The translations under genes and the position numbers were made by a program. Source: Bradyrhizobium erythrophlei (GTDB taxonomy: Bacteria > Pseudomonadota > Alphaproteobacteria > Rhizobiales > Xanthobacteraceae). From it: a stretch of DNA of 64,000 bases. This document shows, piece after piece, positions 8,668 to 16,936 of this stretch (position 1 is its first letter; each line of letters starts with the position of its first letter). Under the pieces are notes generated by a model. That model did no database searches, was not told the DNA's origin, and saw only the letters and a list, made by a program, of their open reading frames with translations. The DNA lies in NCBI RefSeq assembly GCF_900129425.1, contig NZ_LT670817.1, positions 372,001 to 436,000 on the forward strand, read 5' to 3'.

Positions 8668-9012
8668 GTGCGCAGGATTTATAAAATATGCTCTGCCTCG
8701 GCCTGGCGCGAGGCCGAGCGGCAAGGCGTGTACCGCGGCAGTGCCGACGACACGCGCGACGGCTTCATTCACTTTTCCACGGCCTTGCAGGTGGCGGAGA
8801 CGGCCCGGAAGCATTTCTTCGGGCAGACCGGACTGTTCCTGGTCGAAGTCGATGCCGACGCGCTCGGTGACGCCTTGCGCTGGGAACCGTCGCGCAACGA
8901 CGAACTGTTTCCGCACCTCTACGGCGACCTCGACCTCGGCGTGGTCACCGCCGTGCGCGACATGCATGCACGGTCCGACGGATATCACGACATCCCGGAG
9001 TTAACGCCGTGA
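8668..9012 (+). CDS. DUF952 domain-containing protein
   Basis: A 114-residue protein beginning VRRIYKICSASAWREAE, with DGFIHFSTALQV, LFLVEVDADAL and FPHLYGDLDL, the recognisable order of DUF952 proteins. The biochemical function of the family is not established to my knowledge. It starts with GTG at 8668, the only position giving the usual family length; no strong ribosome-binding site is seen. Its TGA overlaps the GTG of pyrD, so the two are probably translationally coupled, a pairing common in related genomes. Confidence 0.82.
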   Translation: MRRIYKICSASAWREAERQGVYRGSADDTRDGFIHFSTALQVAETARKHFFGQTGLFLVEVDADALGDALRWEPSRNDELFPHLYGDLDLGVVTAVRDMHARSDGYHDIPELTP

Positions 9013-10106
9013 TCCGCGCCTTCGATGCCTTTTCGCTGCCGCTGTTGCGCTGGTTCGATCCGGAAGACGCGCATCGTCTGGCGATCCAGGGCTTGAAGAT
9101 TCTGCCGCCAGTACGGCCGCGGCCGGACGATCCGAAACTGGCGGTGCGGGCCTTCGGCCTGAATTTTCCCAATCCGATCGGCATGGCCGCCGGCTTCGAC
9201 AAGAGCGCGGAGGCGCCGGACTCGTTGTTGCGGCTGGGTTTCGGCTTTGTCGAAGTCGGGACGGTGACGCCGAAGCCGCAGGCCGGCAATCCCCGCCCAC
9301 GGTTGTTCCGGTTGGAACGCGACGAAGCCGTCGTCAACCGCATGGGGTTCAACAATGACGGCGCCGAAGCGGTGCTGCGGCGACTGGCGGCGCGCGCCCA
9401 TCTCGGCGGCATCCTCGGCGTCAATGTCGGCGCCAACAAGGATTCGTCCGATCGCATCGCCGACTATGTCAAGCTGATCGAAACCTTCGCGCCGGTGGCG
9501 AGCTATTTCACCGTCAACGTCTCGTCGCCGAATACCCCGGGGCTGCGCAACCTGCAGCAGGCGGCAGCCCTCGACGATCTCCTGGCACGGGTGATCGATG
9601 CCCGCGAACGGGTGCGGCAGAACGCCGGCGACTCGCCGGTGCTGCTCAAGATCGCGCCCGATCTCAGTCTCGCCGAACTCGACGACGTCGTCCACATCGC
9701 CCGCTCGCGCCGCGTCGACGGCATGATCGTGGCCAATACCACCGTGGCACGGCCATCGAGCTTGCGTGAAGCGGCCCGCGCCGGGGAGCAGGGGGGATTG
9801 TCGGGACGGCCGCTGTTCCGGCTGTCGACCCGGATGGTGGCCGAGACCTATGTGCGCGCCGAGGGCGCGTTTCCGCTGGTGGGCGTCGGCGGCATCGATT
9901 CCGGCGGCGCGGCTTTGACAAAGATCCGTGCCGGCGCCAGCCTGATCCAGCTTTATTCGTCGCTGATCTACAAGGGCCTTGGCCTGGTCGACGACATCAA
10001 GAACGATCTGGCCTCGACGCTATTGCGCACCGGGCGCGACTCGCTGTCGGAAATCGTCGGCGCCGATGCCGCGACGATCACGGCCGAGGACTGGCCGGTC
10101 AGTTAG
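9009..10106 (+). CDS. pyrD: Dihydroorotate dehydrogenase (quinone), class 2
   Basis: A 365-residue FMN enzyme that oxidises dihydroorotate to orotate in pyrimidine synthesis, passing electrons to membrane quinones. Signatures include NPIGMAAGFDKSAEAPD, VEVGTVTPKPQAGNPRPR, NRMGFNNDG, and NVSSPNTPGLR with the class 2 catalytic serine. The FMN-phosphate loop is LVGVGGIDSGG. The N-terminal extension (IRAFDAFSLPLLRWFDPEDAH) is the membrane-associated quinone tunnel of class 2 enzymes. It starts at GTG, overlapping the DUF952 stop by four bases. Confidence 0.96.
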   Translation: MIRAFDAFSLPLLRWFDPEDAHRLAIQGLKILPPVRPRPDDPKLAVRAFGLNFPNPIGMAAGFDKSAEAPDSLLRLGFGFVEVGTVTPKPQAGNPRPRLFRLERDEAVVNRMGFNNDGAEAVLRRLAARAHLGGILGVNVGANKDSSDRIADYVKLIETFAPVASYFTVNVSSPNTPGLRNLQQAAALDDLLARVIDARERVRQNAGDSPVLLKIAPDLSLAELDDVVHIARSRRVDGMIVANTTVARPSSLREAARAGEQGGLSGRPLFRLSTRMVAETYVRAEGAFPLVGVGGIDSGGAALTKIRAGASLIQLYSSLIYKGLGLVDDIKNDLASTLLRTGRDSLSEIVGADAATITAEDWPVS

Positions 10107-10120
10107 GGCGTATTCTCTCC

Positions 10121-10207
10121 GTCGTGCCCGGGCTTGTCCCGGGCATCCACGTCTTATCGCGGCAGGAAGAAAGACGTGGATGGCCGGGACGAGCCCGGCC
10201 ATGACGG
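10121..10207. repeat. Dispersed palindromic repeat, family B copy 2
   Basis: It lies between the convergent ends of pyrD and the MBL hydrolase. It reads CGTGCCCGGGCTTGTCCCGG then CATCCACGTCTT, and returns as AAGACGTGGATG then GGCCGGGACGAGCCCGGCCA. The long cruciform is made of two stacked hairpins, the same design as the copy at 19722-19845. Confidence 0.82.
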
Positions 10208-10209
10208 AT

Positions 10210-10944
10210 TCAGAGTTCGACGACCATGCCATCGCTGGCAGCAGTGTAATCCAGCGTCTCGAGCCGTCCCAGCATGTCGTCGCTCATATGGGTCAGGATC
10301 AGCCGCTTCGGGTTGATCTCGGGCAGATGCGCCTCGAGCGTTTTCAGGCTGAGGTGGTTCTTCACTACCTTGTCGTAATAATAGGCCTCGGCGATGAACA
10401 GGTCGGCGTCGCGGCCTGCCGGGATCAGGGTCTGCGTCCATTCGGTGTCGGCGCTATAGGTGATGACGCGGCCCTCGGCCTCGATCCGGTAGGCCAGAAA
10501 CGGGCCGCCGGACTCGCCATGCACCACCGGAAACGGCGTGACATCGACCGCGCCGAAGGTTCGCGTTTCCCCAGGGTTGAGCGCGACGACGGAGAGATCG
10601 AAGTGTTGCTTTGTTTTCGAAGAATTCTCGAACAGCGCCTCCATCACCTGCATCAGGCGCGTCTCGATGCCTTGCGGCCCGGCGATGACCAGCGGACGGG
10701 TCCGGCGTGTGAACTGCGCGTCCAGCAGCAGGAATGGCAGCCCCGCGAAATGATCGCCGTGAAAATGCGTAATCAAAATCAAATCGATATTTTCGCGCGC
10801 GACACCTAGCCGCTTCAACGCCGGCAGCGACGAGGCGCCGCAATCGACCAGGACATTGACGCGCGCGCCGGTGACATGGAAGCAGGTGTTGAACCGGCCG
10901 CCGGAACCGAGCGCGTCGCCGCAGCCGACAAATTGCACTTGCAT
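10210..10944 (-). CDS. MBL-fold metallohydrolase (RNase Z-like)
   Basis: A 244-residue metallo-beta-lactamase-fold hydrolase with the di-zinc motif ILITHFHGDHFAGLP and further metal ligands around VVHGESGG and YSADTEW. ILTHMSDDML near the C-terminus provides the last histidine. The start MQVQFVGCGDALGSGGRFNT and overall layout resemble tRNase Z/ElaC-type proteins, although this subgroup is usually annotated only as MBL fold. The ATG at 10944 lies 17 bases after the MATE stop on the same strand, so the two probably form an operon. A signal peptide is absent. Confidence 0.85.
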   Translation of the reverse strand: MQVQFVGCGDALGSGGRFNTCFHVTGARVNVLVDCGASSLPALKRLGVARENIDLILITHFHGDHFAGLPFLLLDAQFTRRTRPLVIAGPQGIETRLMQVMEALFENSSKTKQHFDLSVVALNPGETRTFGAVDVTPFPVVHGESGGPFLAYRIEAEGRVITYSADTEWTQTLIPAGRDADLFIAEAYYYDKVVKNHLSLKTLEAHLPEINPKRLILTHMSDDMLGRLETLDYTAASDGMVVEL

Positions 10945-10961
10945 CGTCGGAGCCTCCAGGC

Positions 10962-12293
10962 TCAGCCGGGGAGCGGCGGTTTCGGGAATGACGCGCGCAG
11001 CATCGCCGGATAGCGCAGCGCCTGCAACCCGCCGCGCGCGGCATAATGCACCAGCAGCGCGGCCCACAGCCCGGCATTGCCGAACGGCCGCAGCACGAGC
11101 CAGGCGGCGAGAAAGACCAGCAGCGAAAGCACCATCAGGTTGCGCATGTCGCGCGCCCAAGTGGCGCCGATGTAGATTCCGTCATAGCCGAAGGCGAACA
11201 CGCCGAGCAGCGGCGCCAGCACCACGAAGCCCAGATAGTCCCGCGCATGTTGCCGGACATCGGCGCTCGCGGTCATGACGTCGATCAGCCCCGGGCCGAA
11301 CAGCGCAAAAACGGCGGCGACCGCCAGCGCAAAGCCTGCGCCCCACCGGATCACCAGCCGCACCGCGCTGGAAAAGGCGATCCGGTCGCGGGCGCCATAG
11401 GCGCGGCCGCACAGCTGCTCGGCGGCGTTGGCGAGGCCGTCGAGGAAGAAGGCGCTGATCAGCAAAAAGTTGTTGAGGACCGCGTTGGCCGCCAGCGTCA
11501 CATCGCCGGCACGCGCGCCTTGCGCCGTGAAGAACAGGAACACCGATATCAGCGAAGCCGTGCGGATCATGATATCGCGATTGACGGCGAGCATGCGCAC
11601 GAGCTTGGCGCGGTCGAACAGCGTCGCGCGCGGCACGCCCGGTTGTCCCCTGGTGAGATGCCGGGCGATCAGAACGCCGAGCACGAGGCCGGCCGCCTCC
11701 GCAATCGCGGCGGCGATCGCCGCGCCGGCGATCCCGGCGTGCAGCACCAGCACCAGCAAGACCGTCGCCGCCATATTCATGGTGTTAATCGCGATCTGCA
11801 TGCCGAGCGCAAGTCTTGCCCGTGCTTGGCCGATCAGCCAGCCCAGCACGACATAATTGGCGAGCGCCAGCGGCGCGGACCAGATCCGGATGCTGAAGTA
11901 GATCTTCGCCGCGTGCGTCACGCCCTCGCTGCCGCCCATCGCTGCCAGCAAAACCGTGGCAAGCGGGATTTGCAGCGCGATCAGGCAGGCGCCGATCAGG
12001 GCCGCGACGGCGAAACCCCGCACCAGCAAGGCGCGCAGTTCCAGCGTCTCGCCGGCCCCGAGCGCCTGCGCCGTGAAGGCCACCGTGCTCATGCGCAGGA
12101 ACGCGAACAGCCAGAACAGGCAGTCGAAAATCACCGACGCGATCGCCACGCCGCCAAGCAGCGTCGCATCGCCGAGCCGTCCGATCGCAATCGTCGAGAC
12201 GATGCCGATCAGAGGTGTCGTCAGGTTCGCGACCATCGCGGGACCGGCGATGGCGAAGACCTGCGCGGTCGTAACCTTGGCGTGGAAAGTCAA
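10962..12293 (-). CDS. MATE family efflux transporter (DinF-like)
   Basis: A 443-residue polytopic membrane protein with about twelve hydrophobic segments and MATE hallmarks: an N-terminal half beginning VFAIAGPAMVANLTTPLIGIVST, and AANAVLNNFLLISAFFLDGLANAAEQLCG in the second half. DinF-like MATE transporters export cationic or organic compounds by Na+ or H+ antiport. The only in-frame start before an upstream stop is TTG at 12293, 21 bases after the preceding gene's stop, which suggests an operon from 12617 through 10210. The substrate is unknown. Confidence 0.88.
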   Translation of the reverse strand: MTFHAKVTTAQVFAIAGPAMVANLTTPLIGIVSTIAIGRLGDATLLGGVAIASVIFDCLFWLFAFLRMSTVAFTAQALGAGETLELRALLVRGFAVAALIGACLIALQIPLATVLLAAMGGSEGVTHAAKIYFSIRIWSAPLALANYVVLGWLIGQARARLALGMQIAINTMNMAATVLLVLVLHAGIAGAAIAAAIAEAAGLVLGVLIARHLTRGQPGVPRATLFDRAKLVRMLAVNRDIMIRTASLISVFLFFTAQGARAGDVTLAANAVLNNFLLISAFFLDGLANAAEQLCGRAYGARDRIAFSSAVRLVIRWGAGFALAVAAVFALFGPGLIDVMTASADVRQHARDYLGFVVLAPLLGVFAFGYDGIYIGATWARDMRNLMVLSLLVFLAAWLVLRPFGNAGLWAALLVHYAARGGLQALRYPAMLRASFPKPPLPG

Positions 12294-12314
12294 CGAATCA
12301 GGCCGGCGTGCGAT

Positions 12315-12617
12315 CTATCGTCCGCGCGGCGCCCCGAACATCCGCGACAGCAGCCAGACCGGGATCACGATCACGGCGCCGAGCAGGAAGTAGCGCCACA
12401 GCCAGTTCACGGCATCGAAGCCGAGATCCCACAGCCGCCGGAACAACAGCCGGATGCTGTTGAGGATATTCCAGGGATCGAAGCCGATGGCCGCGAGCAC
12501 CACGCCTACCAGAACCGACAGCAGGATCAGCCGAAACGCCACCGCCAGTGGCGAGCCTCCGAGAAAGCGGTAGAGGCCGTCATTGGCTGAGGGCAATTCC
12601 CTGGTCTCGTTGGCCAT
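12315..12617 (-). CDS. Small inner-membrane protein (DUF6460-like)
   Basis: A 100-residue protein beginning MANETRELPSANDGLYRFLG with two hydrophobic segments (LAVAFRLILLSVLVGVVLAAI and WRYFLLGAVIVIPVWLLSRM) joined by an amphipathic stretch with NILNSIRLLFRRLWDLGFDA. This matches a conserved small alphaproteobacterial membrane-protein family (DUF6460) as I recall it. The function is unknown. It is immediately upstream of the MATE gene on the same strand and probably leads that operon. Confidence 0.65.
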   Translation of the reverse strand: MANETRELPSANDGLYRFLGGSPLAVAFRLILLSVLVGVVLAAIGFDPWNILNSIRLLFRRLWDLGFDAVNWLWRYFLLGAVIVIPVWLLSRMFGAPRGR

Positions 12618-12691
12618 TCATGGTCTCCCGCGCGCGATGCCGCGTCGCATTGTAGTCGTTACAGGGCAGATGGGGAACCCGCCTGCCGGGG

Positions 12692-14671
12692 TCAATGGCC
12701 GCCTGCCTCGATGGCCTGGACGGCTATGTCGGCTTTCAGCATCCGCTCCAGCGTTTCCAGCCGATCGGCCTCGCGCGGCGGCTTGTCCCAGCGCAGGCGG
12801 CTGATGCGCGGAAACCGCATCGCGACGCCGGATTTGTGGCGCGGCGACCGCGCCAGGCCCTCGAAGGCGACTTCCAGCACCAGTCCCTGATCCGGCTCAT
12901 GCACGACGTGCCGGACGGGGCCGAATTTCTCGGTGGTGTTGCGGCGCACGAAGCGATCGATCTGCAGCAATTCCTCGTCGGTAAAGCCGAAATAGGCCTT
13001 GCCGACCGGCACCAGCTGCTCGCCATCTTCGCCCGACGTCCAGACCCCGAAGGTGTAGTCGGAATAATACGACGAACGCTTGCCGTGGCCGCGCTGCGCA
13101 TACATCAAGACGGCATCGATGATGTGCGGGTCGCGCTTCCATTTCCACCATTGACCCTTCGGGCGGCCCGGCAAGTAAGGCGCGTCGCGGCGCTTCAGCA
13201 TCACGCCCTCGACCGCCTCGGCGTCCTCGCCGGCGCCGGCACCGGCGGGATCGCGTCGCGCCGATGTCAGGGCGTCCCAACTGTCGAAGGGAATCGTCGG
13301 CGACAGGTCGATGCGGGGATCGTCAAGCCTGGCCACGAAGGCCTCAAGCTGCTTGCGGCGTTCGGCAAACGGCAGCGCGCGCAGATCGATGTCGCCCTCA
13401 CCGAGCAGGTCGTAGGCGCGCAGATGAATGGGATAATCCTTGATCAGTTTCGGTGAGACGACTTTGCGATTCAACCGCTGTTGCAGGACGTTGAAGGATT
13501 GCACCCGCCCGTCGCGAAGCACCAATAGCTCGCCGTCGATGGCGCCCGGCAGATGCAGTGACGGAAGCAAATCCGGGAAGCTCTTGGTGATGTCTTCGCC
13601 GGTCCGTGAATAGAGTCGCGCGATAACATGACCGCGCTCGTCGCGGCCACTGACCGCCTGGACGCGGATGCCGTCCCACTTCCATTCCGCGATGAAATCG
13701 CCAGCGTCGAGATGGGCGAAATCCGTATCCTCGATCGCATGCGCCAGCATCACCGGGCGGAACGGGACCGGATCGAGATTGACCGGCTTCTCGCTGCGGC
13801 CCTCGAGCCACGCAAACAGCTCGAGGTAGGGCGGCGTGAGCCCGGGCCACATCAGTTCGATATCGTGCGGGTCCTTGCCGCCCAACTCGGCTGCGGCGGT
13901 TTTCGCTAGCCGCGCCGAAATCCCGATCCGCATCGCGCCGGTGACGAGCTTCAACAGCGCCCAGCGGCCGGTTTCGTCGAGTTCGTCGAGCCAGCGCGTG
14001 AGTTGTTTCGGCAGTTCGGTCTTGCCGAGCGTGCGCAGCGTGGTGACGACTTCGGTCAGCGTGGGAGGCGGAGGGTTGTTGTGGCCGGGCACGATGCGCC
14101 CCCCTCCCTCCACGCGCATCGCGCGTGGTGGGGAGGGGTCGGGGGTGGGGGGCCGCTCAGCAAACTCGCTGCCAGCATCGCGCGCGGAGAGACCCCCCAC
14201 CCCCAACCCCGGATCAAGTCCGGGGCAGGCTCCCTCCCCACCGCTGCGCGGGGGGAGGGGAGCAGAAAGGGTCGGTGGGGCTGCATTCGAACTCGTTGTG
14301 CGAGCTGGCCGCGCAGAATGCTGATCGGCTCCCTCCCCCCTTGTGGGGGAGGGTTGGGGAGAGGGGCGGCCGAGCAAAGACTCGCCGCGGTCGCTCACAG
14401 ACTTCGGCCACATCAGCGCCACTGTCTCCGAGAGATCGCCGACATAATCATAGGACAACGCAAACAGTACCGGATCGGTGCGCGCCGCGATCAGGTCGCG
14501 AATCAGTCCCGGCTTGGCGTGCTTGAACGACAATGCACCCGTCAGCGCCGCGAGCGCGTAGCCGCGATCGGGATCTTCGACCTCGCGAAAATATTTGGTG
14601 ATCAGCCGCAGCTTGTTGTTGCGGCCGGGCTCATAGGCGAGGCGATCGAGCAGTTCGGCAAAGCGGTTCAT
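12692..14671 (-). CDS. Ligase-associated damage response ATP-dependent DNA ligase, with in-frame repeat insert
   Basis: A 659-residue ATP-dependent DNA ligase of the cisplatin/ligase-associated damage response type. The adenylation lysine is Lys331 in EWKWDGIR; DGELLV, MLKRRDAPYLPGRPKGQWWKWKR and the C-terminal MRFPRISRLRWDK motif follow. It seals nicks, probably in a repair pathway with the neighbouring exonuclease, helicase and PdeM. Residues about 91-200 are not ligase-like: a Pro/Gly/Arg-rich segment translated from palindromic repeats (14072-14401) inserted in frame between MWPK and LTEVVTTLRTLG. Without it the length would be about 550, as I expect for the family. The stop overlaps no downstream gene; the start overlaps the exonuclease stop by four bases. 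Confidence 0.93.
   Translation of the reverse strand: MNRFAELLDRLAYEPGRNNKLRLITKYFREVEDPDRGYALAALTGALSFKHAKPGLIRDLIAARTDPVLFALSYDYVGDLSETVALMWPKSVSDRGESLLGRPSPQPSPTRGEGADQHSARPARTTSSNAAPPTLSAPLPPRSGGEGACPGLDPGLGVGGLSARDAGSEFAERPPTPDPSPPRAMRVEGGGRIVPGHNNPPPPTLTEVVTTLRTLGKTELPKQLTRWLDELDETGRWALLKLVTGAMRIGISARLAKTAAAELGGKDPHDIELMWPGLTPPYLELFAWLEGRSEKPVNLDPVPFRPVMLAHAIEDTDFAHLDAGDFIAEWKWDGIRVQAVSGRDERGHVIARLYSRTGEDITKSFPDLLPSLHLPGAIDGELLVLRDGRVQSFNVLQQRLNRKVVSPKLIKDYPIHLRAYDLLGEGDIDLRALPFAERRKQLEAFVARLDDPRIDLSPTIPFDSWDALTSARRDPAGAGAGEDAEAVEGVMLKRRDAPYLPGRPKGQWWKWKRDPHIIDAVLMYAQRGHGKRSSYYSDYTFGVWTSGEDGEQLVPVGKAYFGFTDEELLQIDRFVRRNTTEKFGPVRHVVHEPDQGLVLEVAFEGLARSPRHKSGVAMRFPRISRLRWDKPPREADRLETLERMLKADIAVQAIEAGGH
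14072..14401. repeat. Composite palindromic repeat translated inside the ligase gene
   Basis: At least three palindromes are nested or adjacent in the ligase frame. One (about 14101-14270) has left-arm sequence TGGGGAGGGGTCGGGGGTGG and a right arm containing CCCCCCACCCCC and GGGGGGAGGGGAG; it matches the helicase insert. Inside its right arm is a smaller palindrome, CCCCGGATCAAGTCCGGGG, which adds 27 bases (nine codons) relative to the helicase copy. Another (about 14330-14385) is of the CTCCCCC-TTGTGGGGGAGGG type. None introduces a stop or a frameshift. Confidence 0.88.
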
Positions 14672-15708
14672 GCCTCGGCGCCCTCAGCCGCAGGCACCGT
14701 ATCGCCTTCGTCCTCATCGCCGTAGCCGACCAGATCGAGCGGCCGCGCGGCAAGACCCCTGGTCGTGCACCAATGCACCAGCGCATCTTCCTGGCCGTGG
14801 GTGACCCAGACTTCGCCGGCGCCGGTGGCGTCGATGGTCGCGGTCAGTCCGTCCCAGTCGGCATGATCCGAAATCACCAGCGGCAGTTCGACCCCGCGTT
14901 GGCGGGCGCGGGCGCGCACCCGCATCCAGCCCGATGCAAACGCGGTGACCGGATCGGGGAAACGTCTCGTCCAGATATCCGACGTGGCCGAGGGCGGCGC
15001 CAGCGTGATGGTGCCGGCGAGATCGGCCTTCTTCATGCCCTTGACCAGGCGCAGCTCGCCGAGCGCAACGCGGCGGCTCTCGTAATAGCGCGTGATCTTT
15101 TCCATCGCGCCGTGCAGGTAGATCGGCGCGTCGTATCCGGCCAAACGAAGCAGCGCGATCACGCGCTGCGCCTTGCCGAGCGAGTAGGCGCCGACCAGAT
15201 GCGCGCGTTCCGGAAACAGCGCCACTGAGGCTAACAGCTTCCTGATTTCATCCGCGGCGTTGCCATGCCGAAACACCGGCAAACCAAAAGTCGCCTCGGT
15301 GATGAAGACGTCGCAGGGAACCAGTTCGAATGGTGCGCAGGTCGGATCCGACGCGTCCTTGTAGTCGCCGGAGGCGACGATGCAGGTGTCCTTGCAGGAA
15401 ACCGCGATCTGCGCCGAGCCCAGCACGTGCCCCGCGGGATGAAATTTTATCGTGACGTCGCCGAGCTTTATCTTTTCGCCATAGGCGATCGCCTGCGTAG
15501 AGCCGGCAAAATGGTCGCCGTAGCGCAGCCGCATCATGTCGAGGGTTTCCCGGGTCGCCAGCACCGCGCCGTGGCCCGGCCGGGCATGGTCGGAATGGCC
15601 GTGCGTGATCACGGCCCGCTCGACCGGCCGTACCGGATCGATATGGAAGCCGCCGGGCTTGCAGCACAGGCCGGCGGCGACGGGCATCAGGATGTCTTGC
15701 GGACGCAT
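14668..15708 (-). CDS. Ligase-associated DNA damage response exonuclease (MBL fold)
   Basis: A 346-residue MBL-fold nuclease related to the SNM1/Artemis and beta-CASP group, of the ligase-associated type. Metal-binding residues are in VITHGHSDHARPGHG and HPAGHVLGSAQI, with SGDYKDASDPTCAPFE and PLVISDHADWDGL further on. It probably trims DNA ends for the adjacent ligase. The ATGA overlap with the ligase start implies translational coupling. The C-terminus is acidic (GDEDEGDT). The gene reads away from the methyltransferase and helicase genes, across a repeat element. Confidence 0.93.
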   Translation of the reverse strand: MRPQDILMPVAAGLCCKPGGFHIDPVRPVERAVITHGHSDHARPGHGAVLATRETLDMMRLRYGDHFAGSTQAIAYGEKIKLGDVTIKFHPAGHVLGSAQIAVSCKDTCIVASGDYKDASDPTCAPFELVPCDVFITEATFGLPVFRHGNAADEIRKLLASVALFPERAHLVGAYSLGKAQRVIALLRLAGYDAPIYLHGAMEKITRYYESRRVALGELRLVKGMKKADLAGTITLAPPSATSDIWTRRFPDPVTAFASGWMRVRARARQRGVELPLVISDHADWDGLTATIDATGAGEVWVTHGQEDALVHWCTTRGLAARPLDLVGYGDEDEGDTVPAAEGAEA

Positions 15709-15740
15709 CCGGGTTATATAGGCGGTGTTGCGGCGATTTT

Positions 15741-15887
15741 TACCTCTCCCCGACGGGTAGAGGTCGCCGTGCCGAAGCGCAGCGAAGGCGTGGCGGGTGA
15801 GGGTTCTTGTTTCATCGACAGAGCGCAGTTCCCCTCACCCGGTGAGACGCTTCGCGTCCCACCGACCTCTCCCAAGGCGGAAAGGTG
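15741..15887. repeat. Dispersed palindromic repeat, family A
   Basis: Intergenic, between the divergent exonuclease and methyltransferase genes. The left part is CCTCTCCCCGACGGGTAGAGGTCG and the right part has CACCGACCTCTCCCAAGGCG, with inner arms GCGAAGCGTCTC-type and GGTGAGGG/CCCCTCACC. Because it sits between divergent genes it may overlap promoter DNA of one or both. Confidence 0.75.
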
Positions 15888-15912
15888 AACCCACGTCGTA
15901 TATAGAGAACCC

Positions 15913-16839
15913 ATGCCCGCGCGCCTGTTCCTGTCCTCCGGCGATCTGATGGCCGACCGCCGATTCGATTTTGCGCGCGATCTGCAGCTGAAGGGCGATC
16001 TGGTCGCCGCCGCCGATCTGCTGTTGCAGGCCACGGAACTTGCGCCCGGCTTTGCCTCGGCCTGGTTCACATTGGGCGAAATTCGCGGACAGCTCGGCGA
16101 GCCCGATGCGGCGATCGCAGCGTTCCGGAAAGCGCAAGTCGCCGACCCCGACGATCGGCACGGCGCGGGCCTGCGGCTGATGCTGTTGGGCGCCGAGGAA
16201 TTGTCGGCGATGCCGCCGGCCTATGTGCGGGCGCTGTTCGATCAATACGCGCCGAGATTCGAGACCGCCTTGGTGGATGATCTCGGCTATCGCGGTCCCG
16301 CGCTTCTGTTCAAGGCGGTGCTGTCGGCGCGCGCTGCTGTCCGCAGGCCCGCCTTCTTCAGGCGCGCCATCGATCTCGGCTGCGGCACCGGGCTCGCGGC
16401 CACCGCGTTTGCGGCCCATGTCGATGAATTCATCGGCATCGATCTGTCGCCGCGCATGATCGGGCGCGCGCGCGCGACAGGGTTATATGCGCAGCTTGAA
16501 GTCGCCGAGATGGTGGAAGGCTTGCGCGGCAGGCCTGACGCCAGCGCCGATCTCGTTCTTGCCGCCGACGCCATGGTCTATCTCGCCGATCTCACCGCCG
16601 TGCTGGGTGAGGTGAAGCGCGTGCTGGTCGCCGGCGGCGTGTTGGCGTTCACCGTGGAAACCCACCGCGGCGATGGCGTCATTCTCGGCGAGGGGCTGCG
16701 CTACGCCCATGGCACCGGCTATGTGCGCGCTTCGATCGAAGCCGCCGGCCTTGCACTGTCGCGGCTGGAAGATTTATCGGCCCGCCACGAGGACAATGCG
16801 CCGGTTCCGGGTCTGGTGGGAGTGGCCGCAAAATCCTGA
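15913..16839 (+). CDS. TPR-containing class I SAM-dependent methyltransferase
   Basis: A 308-residue protein with one or two N-terminal TPR-like helices (DLVAAADLLLQATELAPGFA and EPDAAIAAFRKAQVADPDD, residues about 25-80). A Rossmann methyltransferase domain follows, with motif I RAIDLGCGTGLAA and motif II FIGIDLSPRMI. This matches COG4976-type predicted methyltransferases with a TPR repeat. The acceptor is unknown. It lies inside the ligase-associated repair cluster, between the exonuclease and helicase, but I know of no evidence that it belongs to that system. It starts at ATG 15913. Confidence 0.85.
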   Translation: MPARLFLSSGDLMADRRFDFARDLQLKGDLVAAADLLLQATELAPGFASAWFTLGEIRGQLGEPDAAIAAFRKAQVADPDDRHGAGLRLMLLGAEELSAMPPAYVRALFDQYAPRFETALVDDLGYRGPALLFKAVLSARAAVRRPAFFRRAIDLGCGTGLAATAFAAHVDEFIGIDLSPRMIGRARATGLYAQLEVAEMVEGLRGRPDASADLVLAADAMVYLADLTAVLGEVKRVLVAGGVLAFTVETHRGDGVILGEGLRYAHGTGYVRASIEAAGLALSRLEDLSARHEDNAPVPGLVGVAAKS

Positions 16840-16936
16840 ATCAGCGCACTTGGCGCCGCAAAGCCCCGAGGCAATTGAAATTGTTTTGGTTTCCGGGCAC
16901 TCGACCGGCCCGGTCAGACCGGCTTAACCTGTCGCG

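Noticed and set aside
11046..12590. 514-codon plus-strand frame opposite the MATE gene
   Set aside because: Composition rich in Gln, His, Arg and Asp with no hydrophobic core, typical of the antisense of a membrane-protein gene.
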